Assembly: GCF_900460065.1 (NCBI RefSeq)
Contig: NZ_UAVD01000048.1
Location: forward strand, 21,602-85,601
Origin: Streptomyces griseus
GTDB taxonomy: Bacteria > Actinomycetota > Actinomycetes > Streptomycetales > Streptomycetaceae
Reading direction: 5' to 3'
Length of the DNA: 64,000 nucleotides
Part shown: positions 61,404 to 64,000 of the stretch, one piece after another
Layout: every line of letters begins with the position of its first letter
How positions within the stretch are numbered: the first letter of the stretch is position 1
Position numbers and translations under genes: made by a program
Notes under the pieces: generated by a model
What the model was told of the DNA's origin: nothing
Databases searched by the model: none
Seen by the model: the letters and a program-made list of their open reading frames with translations, nothing else

Positions 61404-62918
61404 CTATCGGTCCCCGAAGATCGTGCGGTGCCAGTCCTTCCGGGCGACCGCGGTGTTGTCGTACATGACGTGCTTGACCTGCGTGTACTCCTCGAAGGAG
61501 TACGCCGACATGTCCTTGCCGAAACCGCTGGCCTTGTATCCGCCGTGCGGCATCTCGGAGAGGATCGGAATGTGGTCGTTCACCCACACGCAGCCCGCCT
61601 GGATCTCGCGGGTGGCGCGGTTAGCGCGGTACAGGTCGCGGGTCCAGGCGGAGGCGGCCAGTCCGTAGGGGGTGTCGTTGGCGAGCGCGATGCCCTCCTC
61701 GTCGGTGTCGAAGGGGAGCACCACGAGGACCGGGCCGAAGATCTCCGACTGGACGATCTCGCTGTCCTGGGCGGCGTCCGCGACGAGGGTCGGCCGGTAG
61801 TACGCGCCGTCGGCGAGGTCGCCGCCGGGTGCCTCGCCGCCGGTGACCACCCGGGCGTAGCCGCGGGCCCGCTCGACGAAGGCGGCGACGCGGTCGCGCT
61901 GGGCGTGGCTGATCAGGGGGCCGAGGTCGGTGGCGGGGTCGAAGGGGTCGCCGAGCCGGACGGTGTCCATGAGCGCGGCGACGTCCCGGACGAAGGCGTC
62001 GTAGAGGGGGCGCTGGACGTAGGCGCGGGTGGCGGCGGTGCAGTCCTGGCCGGTGTTGATGAGGGATCCGGCGACCGCGCCGTGGACGGCGGCCTCCAGG
62101 TCGGCGTCGTCGAAGACCACGAAGGGGGCCTTGCCGCCGAGCTCCAGGTGGAGGCGCTTGACGGTGGCGGTGGCGATCTCGGCGACCCGTTTGCCGACGG
62201 CGGTGGAGCCGGTGAAGGAGGTCATCACGACGTCGGGGTGGCCGACGAGGTGCTCGCCGGCCTCCTTGCCGGCGCCGGTGACGATGTTGATGACCCCGTC
62301 GGGGATACCGGCCTCGGTGGCGGCCTGGGCGAACATCAGCGAGGTGAGCGGGGTCAGCTCGGCGGGCTTGAGGACGATGGTGTTGCCCGCGGCGACGGCC
62401 GGGAGGACCTTCCAGGCGGCCATCTGGAGGGGGTAGTTCCAGGGGGCGATGGAGCCGACGACGCCGATCGCCTCGCGACGTACGTAGGAGGTGTGGTCGC
62501 CGTCGTACTCGGCGGCGGCCTTGCCCTCCAGGTGGCGGGCCGCGCCCGCGAAGAAGGCGGCGTTGTCGACGGTGCCGGGTACGTCGAACTCGGTGGAGAG
62601 CTTGATCGGCTTGCCGCACTGGAGGGACTCGGCGTACGCGAAGTCGTCCGCCTGCTCGGCGAGGACGGCGGCGAAGCGGTGCATCGCCTCGGAGCGTTCG
62701 CCGGGGGTCGCGGCGGACCAGCCGGGGAAGGCGGCGCGGGCGGCTGCCACGGCCGCGTCGACGTCGTCGGCGCCCGCCAGCTCGTAGCGCAGCACGCATC
62801 TGCCGGTCGCGGGGTTCACCACCTCGTGGTGGTGGCCGGAGGTGCCGGGGAGCAGCTTGCCGCCGATGTACTGCGCACCTTCCGCGAAGCGGTCCTGCAC
62901 CTGGAAGCCGTTGCTCAT
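61404..62918 (-). CDS. Aldehyde dehydrogenase, aminobutyraldehyde (PuuC/PatD) type
   Basis: A 504-residue NAD-dependent dehydrogenase. IAPWNYPLQMAAWK, ILKPAELTPLT, FTGSTAVGKRV, the catalytic Glu in LELGGKAPFVV and Cys in NTGQDCTAATR are conserved, as is the C-terminal KASGFGKDMSAYSFEEYTQVKHV. ATG 62918 has GGAGGAG 6 nt upstream. Being the first gene of the operon with potDABC and a PuuB-like oxidase, it most likely oxidises gamma-aminobutyraldehyde (free or gamma-glutamyl) to GABA. Its promoter lies in the 207-bp region facing the NADAR gene. Confidence 0.9.
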   Translation of the reverse strand: MSNGFQVQDRFAEGAQYIGGKLLPGTSGHHHEVVNPATGRCVLRYELAGADDVDAAVAAARAAFPGWSAATPGERSEAMHRFAAVLAEQADDFAYAESLQCGKPIKLSTEFDVPGTVDNAAFFAGAARHLEGKAAAEYDGDHTSYVRREAIGVVGSIAPWNYPLQMAAWKVLPAVAAGNTIVLKPAELTPLTSLMFAQAATEAGIPDGVINIVTGAGKEAGEHLVGHPDVVMTSFTGSTAVGKRVAEIATATVKRLHLELGGKAPFVVFDDADLEAAVHGAVAGSLINTGQDCTAATRAYVQRPLYDAFVRDVAALMDTVRLGDPFDPATDLGPLISHAQRDRVAAFVERARGYARVVTGGEAPGGDLADGAYYRPTLVADAAQDSEIVQSEIFGPVLVVLPFDTDEEGIALANDTPYGLAASAWTRDLYRANRATREIQAGCVWVNDHIPILSEMPHGGYKASGFGKDMSAYSFEEYTQVKHVMYDNTAVARKDWHRTIFGDR

Positions 62919-63008
62919 GACGCTCTCCTCCGCCGTTGTACCCGCTGGGCGGGGTCGGCGTAGCTTCTTCGTGAATTGAGTGCCGATCCTGACAGAGGGG
63001 TTCGAGCC

Positions 63009-63052
63009 CAACAAGTGATTCCGTTGTTGCCTTTTGGTTACGCGACGGAATC
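63009..63052. promoter_or_regulatory. Palindromic sites between the aldehyde dehydrogenase and NADAR genes
   Basis: CAACAA (63009-63014) and TTGTTG (63024-63029) form a 21-bp dyad with a 9-bp centre. A second inverted pair, GATTCCGT (63017-63024) and ACGGAATC (63045-63052), interlocks with it. They sit about 90-135 bp upstream of the dehydrogenase start, a good position for a regulator of the polyamine operon. Confidence 0.55.
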
Positions 63053-63125
63053 TGTCGACCATGTGTCGTGTCGGTGCGGAAATCCCCGTACGGAGTGTCA
63101 GTGGCGGATGCCACACTCACATGTC

Positions 63126-63683
63126 ATGGGACCGATCGATGAGCTCCTGGCGGACGTGGCGCAGGGCAAGCGGGTGAAGTATCTGCCGTTCTGGGGACAC
63201 CGGCCGCGCCCGGACGGGCTGCTGGGGAGCAGTTGCCTCAGCCAGTGGTGGCCGTCGCCGTTCTCGGTGGACGGGGTGACGTACGCGAGTGCCGAGCACT
63301 GGATGATGGCCGGCAAGGCGCGGATCTTCGGCGATCCGGAGGCGGAGCGGGCGGCGGTGTCGGCGAGGAGTCCGGCGGCGGCGAAGAAGGCGGGGCGCCT
63401 GGTCCGCGGCTTCGACGAGGAGGTGTGGGCCGGGGAGCGGTTCGCCCTGGTGGTGGCGGGCAGCTCGCACAAGTTCGGGCAGGACCCGGAGTTGGGCGGC
63501 TTCCTCCTCGGCACCGGGAACCGGGTGCTGGTGGAGGCGTCCCCGCTGGACCGGATCTGGGGCGTCGGGCTCGCGGCGGACGACGAGCGGGTGGAGCGGC
63601 CGCAGGAGTGGCGGGGGCTGAATCTGCTGGGCTTCGCGCTGATGGAGGCGCGGGAGAGGCTGCGGGCGGACGCGGCGGCCTGA
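63126..63683 (+). CDS. NADAR family protein (predicted ADP-ribose-linked N-glycosidase)
   Basis: A 185-residue NADAR domain protein. FWGHRPRPDG, CLSQWWPSPFSVDGVTYASAEHWMMAGKA, KFGQDPELGGFLLGTGNRVLVEASPLDRIWGVGL and the final WRGLNLLGFALMEARERL match the family along its length. Members cleave N-glycosidic bonds in riboflavin precursors (RibX-like) or ADP-ribosylated guanine. ATG 63126 is used; in-frame ATG 63108 would add six residues, and neither has a good ribosome site. It is divergent from the polyamine operon. Confidence 0.87.
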   Translation: MGPIDELLADVAQGKRVKYLPFWGHRPRPDGLLGSSCLSQWWPSPFSVDGVTYASAEHWMMAGKARIFGDPEAERAAVSARSPAAAKKAGRLVRGFDEEVWAGERFALVVAGSSHKFGQDPELGGFLLGTGNRVLVEASPLDRIWGVGLAADDERVERPQEWRGLNLLGFALMEARERLRADAAA

Positions 63684-63691
63684 GCCGGGTC

Positions 63692-63847
63692 GTGCGGTAC
63701 GGGGGCGGAGGGGGCCGGTGCGGTGGGGGACCGCATGGGGCGGGGGCGGTACGGGGGCGACCGGGAGCGGTGCGATACGGGCGGGACAGGGGCCGGTGCG
63801 GTACGGGGGGCTGGGCGGGTTCCGTAGGGGGTGGGGGTCCCGGCCGG
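63692..63847. repeat. Degenerate 52-bp tandem repeat after the NADAR gene
   Basis: G(T/G)GCGGTACGGGGG occurs at 63692, 63744 and 63796, exactly 52 bp apart, with partial similarity between the rest of the units. The third unit is the most decayed. Confidence 0.6.
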
Positions 63848-63873
63848 GCGGGGAGCGGTCCCCGCCCGGCCGG
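63840..63873. terminator. Hairpin terminator near the right edge
   Basis: A perfect 14-bp inverted repeat (63840-63853, 63860-63873) with a 6-nt loop. It could end the NADAR transcript or a gene entering from the right on the minus strand. Confidence 0.65.
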
Positions 63874-64000
63874 TGGTGCACGGCGTCCTTGGCCCGGGAA
63901 GCGACCGGTCCGGGCCCTGTCGTCACACTGCCGCCCGACCCCGCGGGGCCGCCCTTCGGGCGACGACGGCGGTGGGACGACAGGACCTAGCGGCGGTCCC

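Larger units (their letters stand above)
63684..64000. other. Right-end region without a supported gene
   Basis: The first half is a degenerate 52-bp repeat; a hairpin lies at 63840-63873. The final 125 bases are G/C-rich. A minus-strand frame ending at TGA near 63924-63926 could be the 3' end of a gene entering from the right, but too little is visible to support it. Confidence 0.5.

Noticed and set aside
63718..63990. A 90-codon plus-strand open frame at the right edge
   Set aside because: It translates repeat-derived Gly/Arg/Trp-rich sequence, has no ribosome site and crosses a hairpin.

Overview
The window is high-GC actinobacterial chromosome, almost certainly from a Streptomyces. The evidence is very strong G/C bias at third codon positions, frequent GTG and TTG starts, 1-4 nt translational overlaps, apparently leaderless promoters, a DasR-type chitinase operator, and a gene order (esx genes, nusA-infB-truB, dxr-ispG, polyamine genes) that I recall from S. 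coelicolor and relatives. I see no rRNA, tRNA, CRISPR array, insertion sequence or prophage. Nearly all of it looks like vertically inherited core chromosome.

Layout. (1) 1-9706 is part of a type VII (Esx) secretion locus: two small helical proteins, the mycosin protease MycP and EccB on the minus strand; divergently EccE, an unknown partner protein, a DUF397 protein, and a 1,052-residue ParA/MinD-like ATPase embedded in Pro/Gln-rich disordered sequence (EspI-like). (2) 9926-16066 is a five-gene peptide ABC importer operon (binding protein, two permeases, two ATPases) whose binding protein has a C-terminal membrane anchor instead of a lipobox. (3) 16206-19349 holds an ArsR-type regulator with a large palindromic operator, an MFS exporter and an XdhC-family protein. 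(4) 19399-31317 is, on the minus strand, the classical rimP-nusA-ylxR-infB-ylxP-rbfA-truB translation cluster followed by ribF, interrupted by a 1,183-residue degenerate protease/P-loop NTPase/helical-repeat protein. (5) 31494-33512 is a plus-strand trio: lipoprotein, ferritin-like protein, degenerate small-molecule kinase. (6) 33574-44464, minus strand: proS, two GNAT acetyltransferases, ispG, a site-2 protease, dxr, an EPSP-synthase-like gene and a large acyl-CoA dehydrogenase. (7) 44709-63683 is dominated by amine/GABA catabolism: a succinate-semialdehyde-type dehydrogenase, a PucR regulator, gabT, and an apparent six-gene operon (aldehyde dehydrogenase, potD-A-B-C importer, FAD amine oxidase). 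Interspersed are a membrane-anchored VirD4-like ATPase, a PAP2 phosphatase, a GH18 chitinase, a small unknown protein and a NADAR-family protein.

How the genes work together. The right third can be read as one route: putrescine or spermidine enters through PotABCD, is oxidised by the PuuB-like flavoenzyme and the PuuC-like dehydrogenase to GABA, then converted by GabT and the 44709 dehydrogenase to succinate, with the PucR protein as likely regulator. The glutamylation step is not in the window. The central block makes the translation initiation machinery (RimP, NusA, IF2, RbfA, TruB, ProS), and dxr/ispG supply two steps of the MEP isoprenoid pathway.

The least explained proteins, and the best places to look for new biology, are the pseudo-protease/NTPase at 20399-23950, the orphan VirD4-like ATPase at 48137-50566, and the lipoprotein/ferritin-like/pseudokinase trio at 31494-33512. 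All functional statements rest on motif recognition by eye; no database search was run.
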